The position numbers and the translations under genes were made by a program. Under the pieces are notes generated by a model, which ran no database searches, was not told the DNA's origin, and was given only the letters and a program-made list of their open reading frames with translations. From Clostridiales bacterium UBA3259 (GTDB taxonomy: Bacteria > Bacillota_A > Clostridia > Oscillospirales > Oscillospiraceae), in contig DEUP01000001.1 of assembly GCA_002362625.1 (NCBI GenBank), positions 3,936 through 67,935 on the forward strand: a DNA stretch of 64,000 nucleotides. Direction: 5' to 3'. This document shows, piece after piece, positions 43,278 to 52,400 of the stretch (the stretch's first letter is position 1; the number at the start of each line of letters is the position of its first letter).

Positions 43278-46166
43278 TTACTCAGCAATGGTGAAGTCCA
43301 GAGATGTGACCTTCATGCCATTAAAATATACTTTTAGCTTATAGCTTCCGCTGGTTTGGGGAATCGTAGGAACGTCCAGCTCGCCGTAGTGATAATCACC
43401 GGCATACCAAAGCTCCTTCCACCAGTCGCTATCCTGGGAGGTGTACTCCGGCAGCACGTTTCCATGGGCATCCTCGATCACATACAGGATGTTCAGCTCG
43501 TACCCAAGAAGATGGAAATTCGTGGTGCCGTGGAGGACAATGGAAATGCCCTCGCCAACCTGGAACTGGTCGGTAAAGTCGTCGTCGCTCATGCCGTCAA
43601 ACTGCCAATCCTCTTTTTCCGGGGTCTTTACCAAATGGGCCTCGATATTCTCCGCGGAAAGGCCGCTTTCCTCATAGGAGAAGTCCGGCGCCTCCGGAGA
43701 GGTGTAGCTGTAGATGTTGCCGAAAATGGAGGTGGAGTCCGCGGCGTGAACGGTAAACTGATACTCCGCGTCGGGAAGCTGGGGCGAAATGAAAGCACTG
43801 GGACTGTCGCATTTGATTACGCTGGAGCCTTCGCTGCCGTCGATGGTGTAAATCACCAGCCAGCCGCCGGAGGGCGCGGCACCGGAATGCTCCCAGGTCA
43901 GGGTTAGACCATCGGAATCGGTGTCATCCACGTGGAACGCGGTGATGAGAATGGGATTGGCAGTGATGCTGGTGCGGGCGGCCTGGGTCATGCCGGAGGC
44001 GGTGACCTCCACCGTATAGCTCTGGGTGGGATCCACGCCGGAGAAATAGACCTCGGTGTCCGTCACCGTCCGCTGCTCCTCATAGCCGGAGTCGCTGTAG
44101 CAGCGGACATTCCAGCTGTCCACCACAATGTCGCCGGGGGCATTCCAGTGGACGGTCATGTCATTGCTGCCGGTGGAGGTGATGGCCAGGTTCTGGGCCA
44201 GAATCAGCCGGGAGGCCATGAATTCCAGAGAAGTGTTGCCGCTGAGGGACAGGTCTTCTCCGGCCTCCAGGGTGAAGGTATAGACCTTGCTTACGGAAAG
44301 ACCGTTGATGGAGACAGAGTGGCCGGTAAAGCTCTGCCGCTGTTCCTCCTCACCCTCTGTCTGATAGACCACGGTCCATTCCTCAGGCTCCTGGCCGTCC
44401 GCGGCAAAGTTCAGCATTACAGAGCCGTCCACGGAACCGGTAACGGCGGTGAAGGAAACAATGCGGGTGGTGGTATCGGTGGTGAAGATATCCGAGGTCT
44501 GGCCCACCAGCTTGTGGAAGCCCTGGATTTGCAGCTCCACCCGGTAAATGGAGTTGGGCAGCAGATCCGGGAAGGAAATGCCCTGAGCCGTCATGGTCTG
44601 GGTCTTCACGTTGCCGTAGCTGTCGGAACAGACAACGGTCAGCAGGGAGGGATCGATCTCACTGTCCACGGTGACGGTAAGCTGGTTCCGGTCGCCGGTG
44701 ACATGGAGGGCATCAATTCTTTGCAGATATTGATTTTGGTAATACCAGAAGCCGGCAAAGCCGATGGCGGCCAGAATGATCAGGGTAATGAGGGTGGACA
44801 AAAGCTTCTTTACCCGGCGCTTCCGGGCTTTTGCCCTGAGGGCCTTCTGCCGCTGCTTTTCTTCCTCCTTTCGATCCCGCTCCTCATTCATAACAGGATC
44901 GAAGGGTACATCGGTATCGTCTACCTCGTCGAAGTTTTTGACGACAAAGGCGAAGGGATCCGGCTGCTCCGGAATCTCGGGGACGGTGACACCCTCCGGC
45001 GTCTCATGGGAAATCAGATCCTCCGCCTTTTCCATGATTTTGGAAAGCTCGTCGGACATTTCATGGGGCATAAGGGTATTGGCATCCGCCTCACCGGGAA
45101 GGGTTTCGTCGGAATCGGAGGGTTCCGGATCCGCTGCCGGCGCTTCCCCGGCCGTGTCCGTCCCGGATGCCTCCTCCGCTGTCTCAGCAGCCGCACCGAC
45201 CACGGCGGGAATCCGGATGGTCTCCTCCCCGGAGGGCTCCTGCGCAGGAAGCTCCAAAGCGGTGTAGGGAGTGATGGGCGTGTCGTTGATGACGTTTCGC
45301 TGCATATACCCGGCCAGGGCCTTGCCCATATCCTTGGGATCCGTCCAGCGCTGGGCAGGATCGGGATGGATGGCCTTCATGATGATTTCCGCCAGCTCAT
45401 AGTCCGCGTTGGCGGGAGAGGGAAGCACCTCCTCCGGAGCCTTGTCCCGGAAGGGAAGCTGACCCTCGTTATACAGCTGATACAGGATCATGCCTACCGC
45501 GTAGGTGTCGGCGGTGAGATTCAGGGAAGCCATGGGGTCGTGAAGCTCCGGCGGAGTATAGACGCTGCGGTACTTGTCCGGAAGCGCGGTGTACTTCAAA
45601 GCGTCCATCTGGACAAAGCCCAGATCGCCGATGCGGTACTCCTTTTTGCCGGACACAAAAACGTTGTTGGGCTTGAGATCCACATAAAGGGCGCCGGCCT
45701 CCCGGCAGACGGAAAGGGCCGAGCAAAGATCCAGTCCCAGATTCACCGCTTCCAGATGGGTCACGGGATTGCGCCGGACGTGCTTTTCCAGAGAGCGCTT
45801 GTAGGTACCCACCAGGTAGACCTGATAGCCCAGCCGTTTGCTGGTGATGGGCTCCATCTGCCAGCTTTCATAGCTGAGGAATCCCTCCAGTTTGGAAAGC
45901 TTCTGAAGGAACTCGGCCTCCTTGATCACGTCATTGCCTACGGTTTTAAAGTAGTCCATGGCATCCGCCGGATCCCGGTAGGCGCCCGCCAGCAGCAGAG
46001 CGTCCATCTGAACCTGAGAGGCGGGAATGGAGATGATTTTGACTATGTATTTCTTTTCTGAGTTTTCTCGGATTGCGGGACAGCACTGGACGCCGTCGTG
46101 ACTGCTCATGGGAGTCCCCATGGCGAATCCATCCAGCAAAGGAGAGATGAGTTTTGGATCGGACAA
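43278..46166 (-). CDS. Membrane Ser/Thr protein kinase-like protein with fibronectin-type repeats
   Basis: The 962-residue protein has an N-terminal kinase-like domain (about 25-295), an acidic linker (about 310-440), a basic stretch with one transmembrane helix (about 455-478, STLITLIILAAIGFAGFWYY), then about 480 extracellular residues with several fibronectin III-like or Ig-like repeats. Kinase motifs are partly altered. The invariant Lys is likely in YIVKIISI. The HRD loop reads YVDLKPNNVFV: Asp and Asn are kept but His-Arg are lost. DFG reads DLG, and the Gly loop is not clear. The start is a TTG at 46166 behind AAGGAGG. It is divergent from the zinc-ribbon protein. A PknB-like sensor or an atypical kinase is likely. 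Confidence 0.82.
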   Translation of the reverse strand: MSDPKLISPLLDGFAMGTPMSSHDGVQCCPAIRENSEKKYIVKIISIPASQVQMDALLLAGAYRDPADAMDYFKTVGNDVIKEAEFLQKLSKLEGFLSYESWQMEPITSKRLGYQVYLVGTYKRSLEKHVRRNPVTHLEAVNLGLDLCSALSVCREAGALYVDLKPNNVFVSGKKEYRIGDLGFVQMDALKYTALPDKYRSVYTPPELHDPMASLNLTADTYAVGMILYQLYNEGQLPFRDKAPEEVLPSPANADYELAEIIMKAIHPDPAQRWTDPKDMGKALAGYMQRNVINDTPITPYTALELPAQEPSGEETIRIPAVVGAAAETAEEASGTDTAGEAPAADPEPSDSDETLPGEADANTLMPHEMSDELSKIMEKAEDLISHETPEGVTVPEIPEQPDPFAFVVKNFDEVDDTDVPFDPVMNEERDRKEEEKQRQKALRAKARKRRVKKLLSTLITLIILAAIGFAGFWYYQNQYLQRIDALHVTGDRNQLTVTVDSEIDPSLLTVVCSDSYGNVKTQTMTAQGISFPDLLPNSIYRVELQIQGFHKLVGQTSDIFTTDTTTRIVSFTAVTGSVDGSVMLNFAADGQEPEEWTVVYQTEGEEEQRQSFTGHSVSINGLSVSKVYTFTLEAGEDLSLSGNTSLEFMASRLILAQNLAITSTGSNDMTVHWNAPGDIVVDSWNVRCYSDSGYEEQRTVTDTEVYFSGVDPTQSYTVEVTASGMTQAARTSITANPILITAFHVDDTDSDGLTLTWEHSGAAPSGGWLVIYTIDGSEGSSVIKCDSPSAFISPQLPDAEYQFTVHAADSTSIFGNIYSYTSPEAPDFSYEESGLSAENIEAHLVKTPEKEDWQFDGMSDDDFTDQFQVGEGISIVLHGTTNFHLLGYELNILYVIEDAHGNVLPEYTSQDSDWWKELWYAGDYHYGELDVPTIPQTSGSYKLKVYFNGMKVTSLDFTIAE

Positions 46167-46190
46167 ATTGATCGCCTCCTTAACCCATAT

Positions 46191-46219
46191 ATCATAAAAT
46201 AAAATGGCAAAAAAAGCAA
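46191..46219 (-). promoter_or_regulatory. Promoter of the kinase gene
   Basis: On the minus strand TTGCTT (46214-46219), 17 bases, then TATGAT (46191-46196), about 25 bases before the TTG start. Confidence 0.6.
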
Positions 46220-46230
46220 CACTTTTGTAG

Positions 46231-46259
46231 TTGTATTCTCTGGAAAAGCGTGGTATAAT
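46231..46259 (+). promoter_or_regulatory. Promoter of the zinc-ribbon membrane protein gene
   Basis: TTGTAT (46231-46236), 17 bases, TATAAT (46254-46259). It lies back to back with the kinase promoter, only about 12 bases apart, so the two genes may be co-regulated. Confidence 0.7.
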
Positions 46260-46309
46260 GTCGCATTGTAGAAGATAGCAAGTCTGGAAACGGATTGGAG
46301 GTACCTATT

Positions 46310-47317
46310 GTGGGTAAAATTATTTGCGATGTCTGCGGGACAACGTATCCCGATACTGCTCAGCGCTGTCCTATTTGCGGCTGCACCCGGGATGAGGCGG
46401 CGAATATGCTCAGCGGCGAGCTGATGATGGACGAACTGTTAACGGACGCCAAATCGGGTGGTCAGCCCCAGAAAAAGCGGGAAATTTTTGATTTTGACGA
46501 GGCCAATGTTGGCCCCGGAGCCCCTCCGGAAAAGCCGGACCGGGATCTGTACGAGGAGGATGACCTTGAAGAGCCGCCCAAGCAGCATACCGCTTTGATC
46601 GTGCTGCTCACCGCGCTGATCGCCCTGCTGCTGATTGCCGCTGCGTTCCTCTTCTTCCGGTTCTATCTGCCCGGAAGGGGAGACAAGGAGCCGATTGCGG
46701 CATCTACGGCGGCGCCTACCGTGCAGACCACCCCTGCGGAGACCACCGAACCCACCATCCCCTGTGAAAGCCTGGCGCTGCTCAGCGGTTCTGCCACGGG
46801 AGACGCGGAGCTGGTCAATCCCGGTCAGAAGTTCCTGATCAATGTCCATGTGCTGCCCGAGAACACCACGGACAAGCTGTACTTTGTCTCCGCCGATGAG
46901 AGTATTGCCACCGTCAGCGAGGACGGCCAGGTGACGGCGGTGGGCGAGGGCGAAACGGTCATCAATGTAATCTGCGGTGAAATCGAGATGCCCTGTCTGG
47001 TGACCTGCAACTTCTCCAAGGAGACAGAGCCTCCCACCGTGGCCACCACAGCGGCTACGGAGCCGGAGACCCAGCCCCGTCCGGCGGTGGAGCTGAAGCT
47101 GAAGAAGTCGGACATTCGGCTGAAGGTCTATTATGAGTTCCAGCTGGAGCTGGACTGTGATTTGCAGCCCACGGATGTGGAATGGAGCTGTGAGCATCCC
47201 TATATCGCCAAGGTGGACGAGGAGGGCAATGTGACGGCCCTGCAGGCAGGCACCACCTCCGTTATCGCCAAATACGGCGATCAGGAAGTTAGCTGCATGA
47301 TCCGCTGCTATAATTAA
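46310..47317 (+). CDS. Zinc-ribbon, single-pass membrane protein with Ig-like (BIG2-type) domains
   Basis: The 335-residue protein starts with a zinc ribbon (ICDVCGTTYPDTAQRCPICGC, four Cys in CxxC pairs). A charged linker and one transmembrane helix (about 95-118, HTALIVLLTALIALLLIAAAFLFF) follow, then a Thr/Pro-rich stretch and two bacterial Ig-like repeats (SADESIATVSEDGQVTAVGEGETVI; HPYIAKVDEEGNVTALQAGTTSVIA). I use the GTG at 46310, eight bases after TTGGAGG. The repeats face outward, the ribbon inward. With the divergent Fn3 kinase it may form a surface-sensing pair; no function is established. Confidence 0.78.
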   Translation: MGKIICDVCGTTYPDTAQRCPICGCTRDEAANMLSGELMMDELLTDAKSGGQPQKKREIFDFDEANVGPGAPPEKPDRDLYEEDDLEEPPKQHTALIVLLTALIALLLIAAAFLFFRFYLPGRGDKEPIAASTAAPTVQTTPAETTEPTIPCESLALLSGSATGDAELVNPGQKFLINVHVLPENTTDKLYFVSADESIATVSEDGQVTAVGEGETVINVICGEIEMPCLVTCNFSKETEPPTVATTAATEPETQPRPAVELKLKKSDIRLKVYYEFQLELDCDLQPTDVEWSCEHPYIAKVDEEGNVTALQAGTTSVIAKYGDQEVSCMIRCYN

Positions 47318-47484
47318 GAAACCTCTGAATCATTCGCCTTCGGCTGAGCAGTGGATCTTTTGCCCCATCCGTGCAGTTCTGAAATTGGGAAATACATACA
47401 GTATTCCTCCAATTTCAGAACTTTCGGCTGTGTCAAAATCTTACAGAAGTCAGCTCTTGTCGAATGAATCAGAGCTTCCCTTAA
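47314..47484. mobile_element. MITE-like element with TTAA flanks
   Basis: The 19-base ends GAAACCTCTGAATCATTCG (47318-47336) and CGAATGAATCAGAGCTTCC (47461-47479) are inverted repeats matching at 16 of 19 positions. Both ends are bordered by TTAA (47314-47317 and 47481-47484), as in a 4-bp target duplication. Inside is a long hairpin (47375-47423, arms AGTTCTGAAATTGG / CCAATTTCAGAACT). There is no transposase gene. The element sits right at the stop of the zinc-ribbon protein gene and against the terminator of the DUF378 gene. Confidence 0.6.
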
Positions 47485-47490
47485 AAAATA

Positions 47491-47520
47491 AGGCTGCCCC
47501 ACATAATCGTGAGGCGGCCT
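47491..47520 (-). terminator. Terminator of the DUF378 gene
   Basis: AGGCTGCCCCAC / GTGAGGCGGCCT forms a 12-bp stem with two mismatches, followed on the minus strand by TATTTTTTAA. Confidence 0.75.
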
Positions 47521-47526
47521 CATCTT

Positions 47527-47730
47527 TTAGTCGCCGTCTGTAAATGTTTTCCTTCGAAACAGAAAGGAAATGCACCACAGTCCCGCAAGACCAATTACGG
47601 TGTACACGATACGGCTGAACAGGGATCCGGAACCGCCAAACAGCCAGGCAACCAGATCCAGCCGGAAAATACCCACCAGACCCCAGTTGACGCAGCCTAA
47701 AATAGACAGTATCAGTGCGATGGTATCCAA
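47527..47730 (-). CDS. DUF378-family small membrane protein
   Basis: The 67-residue protein reads DTIALILSILGCVNWGLVGIF at its start, then a second hydrophobic stretch (SRIVYTVIGLAGLWCISFLF) and a basic tail. The CVNWGL motif and length match the DUF378 (YuzA-like) family. Function is unknown. The gene has its own terminator; the ATG at 47730 has GGAGGGAGA upstream. Confidence 0.88.
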   Translation of the reverse strand: MDTIALILSILGCVNWGLVGIFRLDLVAWLFGGSGSLFSRIVYTVIGLAGLWCISFLFRRKTFTDGD

Positions 47731-47800
47731 AGTAATCTCCCTCCTCCATCATCGGATAGGGATAGGATGTGCGCATTTTTCGATTTTATCAGGATGCGGA

Positions 47801-47829
47801 TTGCAAAGTTCATCCATTTGCGCTATACT
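47801..47829 (+). promoter_or_regulatory. ispE promoter
   Basis: TTGCAA (47801-47806), 17 bases, TATACT (47824-47829), 35 bases before the ispE ATG. Confidence 0.7.
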
Positions 47830-47864
47830 ATCCTATATTGAATCACAAAAAGTGAGGGACAGCT

Positions 47865-48722
47865 ATGACCACCTTATACGAAGGCGCTTTTGCCAAGCTG
47901 AATTTGACATTGGACGTTTTGGGAAAGCGGGAGGACGGATACCATGATCTGCAAAGCGTGATGCAGACCATCTCCGTCCGGGATGATATTGAAATCGACA
48001 TCGGCACCGGGAAGCCCTGGAGGCTCCTTTGCTCCAAGGAGGGCATTCCCACCGATGAAACAAACCTTGCCTGGAAGGCGGCAAGGGTCTACTGCGACAG
48101 CCTGGGAAAGGATCCCGACGGTCTGGAAATCCGGATTCTGAAGCGGATTCCCTCCGGCGCGGGAATGGGCGGCGGCAGTGCGGACGCGGCGGCTGTCCTG
48201 CGGGCGCTGAACCGACATTACGGAGAGCCGTTGTCCATTTTGGCCCTGGCGGAGCTGGGAGCGCAGGTTGGCAGCGACGTGCCCTTCTGCACCCTTTGCG
48301 GAACGGCCATGGTGGAGGGACGAGGGGAACGGGTTCGCAGACTGCCGGATATGCCGGACTGCTTTTTCGTGATCTGCAAGCCGGACTTCTCCGTTTCCAC
48401 GCCGGAATTGTATCGTAAGATCGACACGGTGGCCATTCCCCAGCGGCCGGACAATCAGGCCATGGAAAGCGCCCTGCTTTCCGGAGACTTAGGCAGGGTG
48501 GCGGAGAACATCTGGAATGTCTTCGACCCAATCGTCACCGCGGACCATTTGGAGCTGAACTATATCAAGTCCATTTTCCACAGCTATGGAGCGCTGAACC
48601 AGCAGATGACCGGCTCCGGCTCCGCCGTTTTTGGAATCCTGCCCAGCTTTGAATATGCCGCCGTGGTGTGCAATATGCTGAAGGAAAACTATCCGGATAT
48701 TTTTGTTGCCAAACCTGTATAA
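47865..48722 (+). CDS. ispE: 4-diphosphocytidyl-2-C-methyl-D-erythritol kinase
   Basis: IspE is the GHMP-family kinase of the MEP pathway. The 285-residue protein shows AKLNLTLDVLGKREDGYHDL, the ATP loop RIPSGAGMGGGSADAAAVL, GSDVPFC and a C-terminal MTGSGSAVFG. It joins dxr and ispG in this window as the third MEP gene. The ATG follows GTGAGGGA. It has its own promoter and terminator. Confidence 0.97.
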   Translation: MTTLYEGAFAKLNLTLDVLGKREDGYHDLQSVMQTISVRDDIEIDIGTGKPWRLLCSKEGIPTDETNLAWKAARVYCDSLGKDPDGLEIRILKRIPSGAGMGGGSADAAAVLRALNRHYGEPLSILALAELGAQVGSDVPFCTLCGTAMVEGRGERVRRLPDMPDCFFVICKPDFSVSTPELYRKIDTVAIPQRPDNQAMESALLSGDLGRVAENIWNVFDPIVTADHLELNYIKSIFHSYGALNQQMTGSGSAVFGILPSFEYAAVVCNMLKENYPDIFVAKPV

Positions 48723-48734
48723 TTCTGGAAGACG

Positions 48735-48767
48735 CCGTCCATACTGAGGATATCTTAGTATGGACGG
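48735..48767 (+). terminator. Terminator between ispE and spoIIR
   Basis: A 14-bp stem with one G-T pair (CCGTCCATACTGAG / CTTAGTATGGACGG, 5-nt loop) is followed by TAATTTTT. The T-run reaches the spoIIR ATG, so this hairpin also covers the place where a spoIIR ribosome site would be. Confidence 0.8.
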
Positions 48768-48775
48768 TAATTTTT

Positions 48776-49387
48776 ATGAAGAAAGCAATGAAACGGTTCG
48801 GGATTTGTCTGGTGGCGGCCCTTGCGGTATGGGGCGGCACACTGCTGGCGGATCGGCAGCGGCTGAACGAGGAGCTGATACGGCTTCACGTTGTAGCCAA
48901 TTCCGACAGCCGGGAGGATCAGGCGGTAAAGTTACAGGTGCGGGACGCAGTCATCAAAAGCCTGGAAGAGGATCTGAAGGGTCTGGGAGATGTGGAGCAG
49001 GCGAAGGCTTACCTGACGGAAAACCTGGCCAAAATCCAGGCGGTTGCCAACGGGACCCTGGAAAAAGCCGGCTTTTCCGGAGACGCGGTGGTCTCATTGT
49101 GCAGGGAAGCCTTTGACACCCGGTATTATGATACCTTCACCCTGCCCGCGGGAGTTTATGAAGCCCTCAGGATCGTCATTGGGGAAGGGGAAGGACATAA
49201 CTGGTGGTGCGTGGTATTTCCCACCTTCTGTGTTCCCGCGACTACGGAAGGGTTTGCGGACACGGCGGCAGGGGCGGGCTTCCCGGACTCCCTCACAGGC
49301 GCGCTGACCGGTGAGGAGGAATACGAAGTCCGGTTTTATCTGCTGGACGCCCTGGGCCGGGTGGAAAATTATTTCTTCCCCAGGTAG
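48776..49387 (+). CDS. spoIIR: Stage II sporulation protein R
   Basis: SpoIIR is made in the forespore under sigma-F and secreted to trigger SpoIIGA cutting of pro-sigma-E. The 203-residue protein has an N-terminal signal anchor (RFGICLVAALAVWGGTLL), then IRLHVVANSDSREDQAVKLQVRDAV, the family hallmark, and late GEGEGHNWWCVVFPTFCV. The ATG at 48776 has no clear ribosome site because a terminator stem occupies that place; an ATG at 48788 is the alternative. With spoIIGA and sigE also here, the whole sigma-E activation set lies in one window. Confidence 0.93.
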   Translation: MKKAMKRFGICLVAALAVWGGTLLADRQRLNEELIRLHVVANSDSREDQAVKLQVRDAVIKSLEEDLKGLGDVEQAKAYLTENLAKIQAVANGTLEKAGFSGDAVVSLCREAFDTRYYDTFTLPAGVYEALRIVIGEGEGHNWWCVVFPTFCVPATTEGFADTAAGAGFPDSLTGALTGEEEYEVRFYLLDALGRVENYFFPR

Positions 49388-49451
49388 GCTTTCGTTGCGT
49401 GAAGGGGCGAAATGTGGTACAATGCAGAAAAAGAAAGAAGGAGGGGGTAGT

Positions 49452-52400
49452 ATGCTCCATCTGCTGCTGGGCCGGGACTGGACGGAAAACCGCGGCGTGA
49501 TTCTCAAGCGGATCGCCCGGGACATTCAGGAGCGAAAGGGCAACCGGATCCTAATGGTTCCGGAGCTGATTACCCACGATACGGAGCGCCGGCTGTGTAT
49601 GGCGGCGGGAGATACGGCCAGCCGGTACGCGGAGGTTTTGTCCTTTACCCGTCTGGCCCGCCGGGTAGCGGATGCCATGGGCAGCGCTGCCCGGGAGTGC
49701 CTGGATGGCGGAGGCCGGGTGGTGGCGATGGCAGCCGCGGCAAGACAGCTTTCCAGCCAGCTCAAGGCTTATGCCGCGGTGGAGACCCAGCCGGAATTTC
49801 TCACCGGGCTGATCAGCGCCGTGGATGAATTCAAGCGCTGCTGCATTACTGCCCAGGATCTGAAGACTGCCGCCGGACAGACGGAGGGAAGCCTTGCCCA
49901 GAAGCTGGAGGAGCTTTCTCTGCTGATGGAGGGCTATGACAGCCTGTGCAGCCGGGGAAAGCGGGATCCCAGAGATCAGATGACCTGGCTTTTAGAGCAG
50001 CTGGAGGAGGGCACCTTTGGAGAGGAGCATGTCTTTTACATAGACGGATTCCCGGATTTTACCAGGCAGAACCTGGCGGTTTTGGAGCATCTGATTCAGG
50101 TTTCGCCCAGCGTCACCGTCAGCTTAAACTGCGACCGGGCGGATTCCCCTCTGCTGGCCTTTGAAAAGGCGGGAAGCACGGCAAAGGAGCTGCTGCGGTG
50201 CGCGAATCGGGCCGGAATCCAGGTGGAAATCGAGGTCGTGCCACCAAAAGAGCTGCCGCTGTCCTCCGTGCGGAATGGCCTTTTCCAGGGACAGATTTCC
50301 AGGGGCGCTGCCCGGGGCGTACTCCATGCCTGCCGGGGGCAGTCACCCTACGGAGTCAGCATGGACGCGGCCAGGCAGGTGCGCGCCCTGGTCTCCCAGG
50401 GAAGCCGCTACCGGGACATTGCCCTGGTCTGTACGGATATGGGGGTATACCTGCCTCTGGTGGAGCTGATTTTCCAGCGCTGCCACATTCCGGTCTACCA
50501 GTCCGGTACAGAGGAGATTTTACAGAAAAGCGTCATCGCTACGGTGCTGACGGCGCTGGATGCCGCGTTAAGCGGCTTTGATCAGAGGAGCATTCTCCGC
50601 TATCTGCGCTCCGCTCTGTCGCCCCTGAGCCCGGATGAAGGCGACGAGCTGGAAAACTACGCGATTCTCTGGGGAATCCGGGGACAGAAATGGCTGACTC
50701 CCTGGAAAAACCATCCTGACGGCATCGGAGGCGTGAAGACGGAGGAATCGGAAGAGAAGCTCGCCTGGCTGAACGATGTCCGAAGCCTGGTGGTCACACC
50801 CCTGGAGCGGCTGCGGCAGGGCTTCCGGGACGCGAAGAATCTGCGGGAGCAGGTCACGGCGCTCTACGCCTTCCTGGGGGACATTGCCCTGGACAAGAGT
50901 CTGGCACAAATGGCAGAGGAGCTGGACGCCGCCGGTGACAACCGAGAGGCCCAGATTCTGGGCCAGCTGTGGGAGATTCTGATGTCCGCCCTGGAACAGA
51001 TGTATGACGTGCTGGGGGAGACCTATTGGGACAGCGATCATTTTGCGCGGCTTCTTCGGCTGCTGCTGAGCCAGTATGATGTGGGCACCATTCCGCCGGT
51101 GCTGGATGCGGTGCAGCTGGGGCCGGTGACGGCCATGCGCTGCAATCAGCAGAGGCATCTGATTCTCCTGGGCGCGGAAGAGGGGAAGCTGCCCGGCTAT
51201 CCCGGTTCCACCGGCGTGCTGACAGACCAGGAGCGGGTCACCCTCCGGGAAATGGGGGTGCCCCTCACAGGCGGCGCCATGGAGGGCGTTCAGGCGGAAT
51301 TCGCGGAAATCTACGGCGTCTTCTGCGGGGCCATGGAGAGCGTTCGCGTCTACGCCGCTGGGGATCAGCCCTCCTTTGTTTTCCGGCGGCTGGCGGAGCT
51401 GGCCGGCGGCGAGGAAGCCGTCCCGGAGGGGCAGAGTCTTGCCTGGGCGGATCCCTTTGAAGCGGGAGCGTATCTGGCCCGGTGGAATGGGGAGAGGGAA
51501 GCGGAGGAGCTGAATGTCCGGGAGGACTATCTGTCCGTCTGCCGCCGCAGGGATTATGCCCTGGGAAGGGTGGAGGAGAAAAACATCCGCAGGCTTTACG
51601 GCGAGACCTTAAACCTGTCCGCCTCGCAAATCGACAGGCAGGCGGAATGCCGCCTGTCCTATTTCCTGAAATACGGCATAAAAGCCAGGGAGAGAAAGGA
51701 AGCGGTGATCGATCCGGCGGAATTCGGCACCTATGTCCACGCTGTTTTGGAGCATACCTGTAAGACAGTGCAGGAGCTGGGGGGCTTCCATCGGGTATCC
51801 CGGGAAGAAACCCAGGAGATCGCCCACCGGTTCAGTGAGGAATACGCAAAAGAGCGGTTCGGCGACCTGGATTCCCAGCGGGTTGCCTACCTGTTCCGCC
51901 GGAACGTCCAGGAGCTGGACATGGTGGTGGGAGAGCTGTGGCAGGAGCTGCGGGAGGCGGCCTTTGAACCCGCGGACTTTGAGGTGGATTTCGGCGGAGA
52001 GGGCGGGCTTCCGGCTATCCCGGTGCCAAACAGAAAAATGAACGCCATTCTGCGGGGCTTCATTGACCGGATGGATACCTGGCATTCCGGAGGAAGCGTC
52101 TACTACCGGGTTGTGGACTACAAAACCGGCAGGAAGGATTTTGACTACTGCGATGTGTTTAATGGGGTGGGGCTGCAAATGCTTCTGTACCTCTTTGCCC
52201 TCCGGGAAAGCGGCCATGAGGCCCTGGGAAGCCGACCGGTACCCGCGGGGGTTCAGTATTTCCCGGCGAGGGCTCCGTTCCTTCCCACGGATGGAAGGCT
52301 GACCGAGGGAGAAGCGGAGCAGGAACGGCTGGCACAATGGAGGCGAAAGGGACTGCTGCTGGAGGATGAAGGGGTCCTGCAGGCCATGGAGCCGGGAGAA

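Noticed and set aside
47314..47523. Minus-strand frame within the MITE-like element
   Set aside because: It covers inverted repeats and terminator sequence and has low protein-like content. Such frames travel with repeat elements and are unlikely to be genes.
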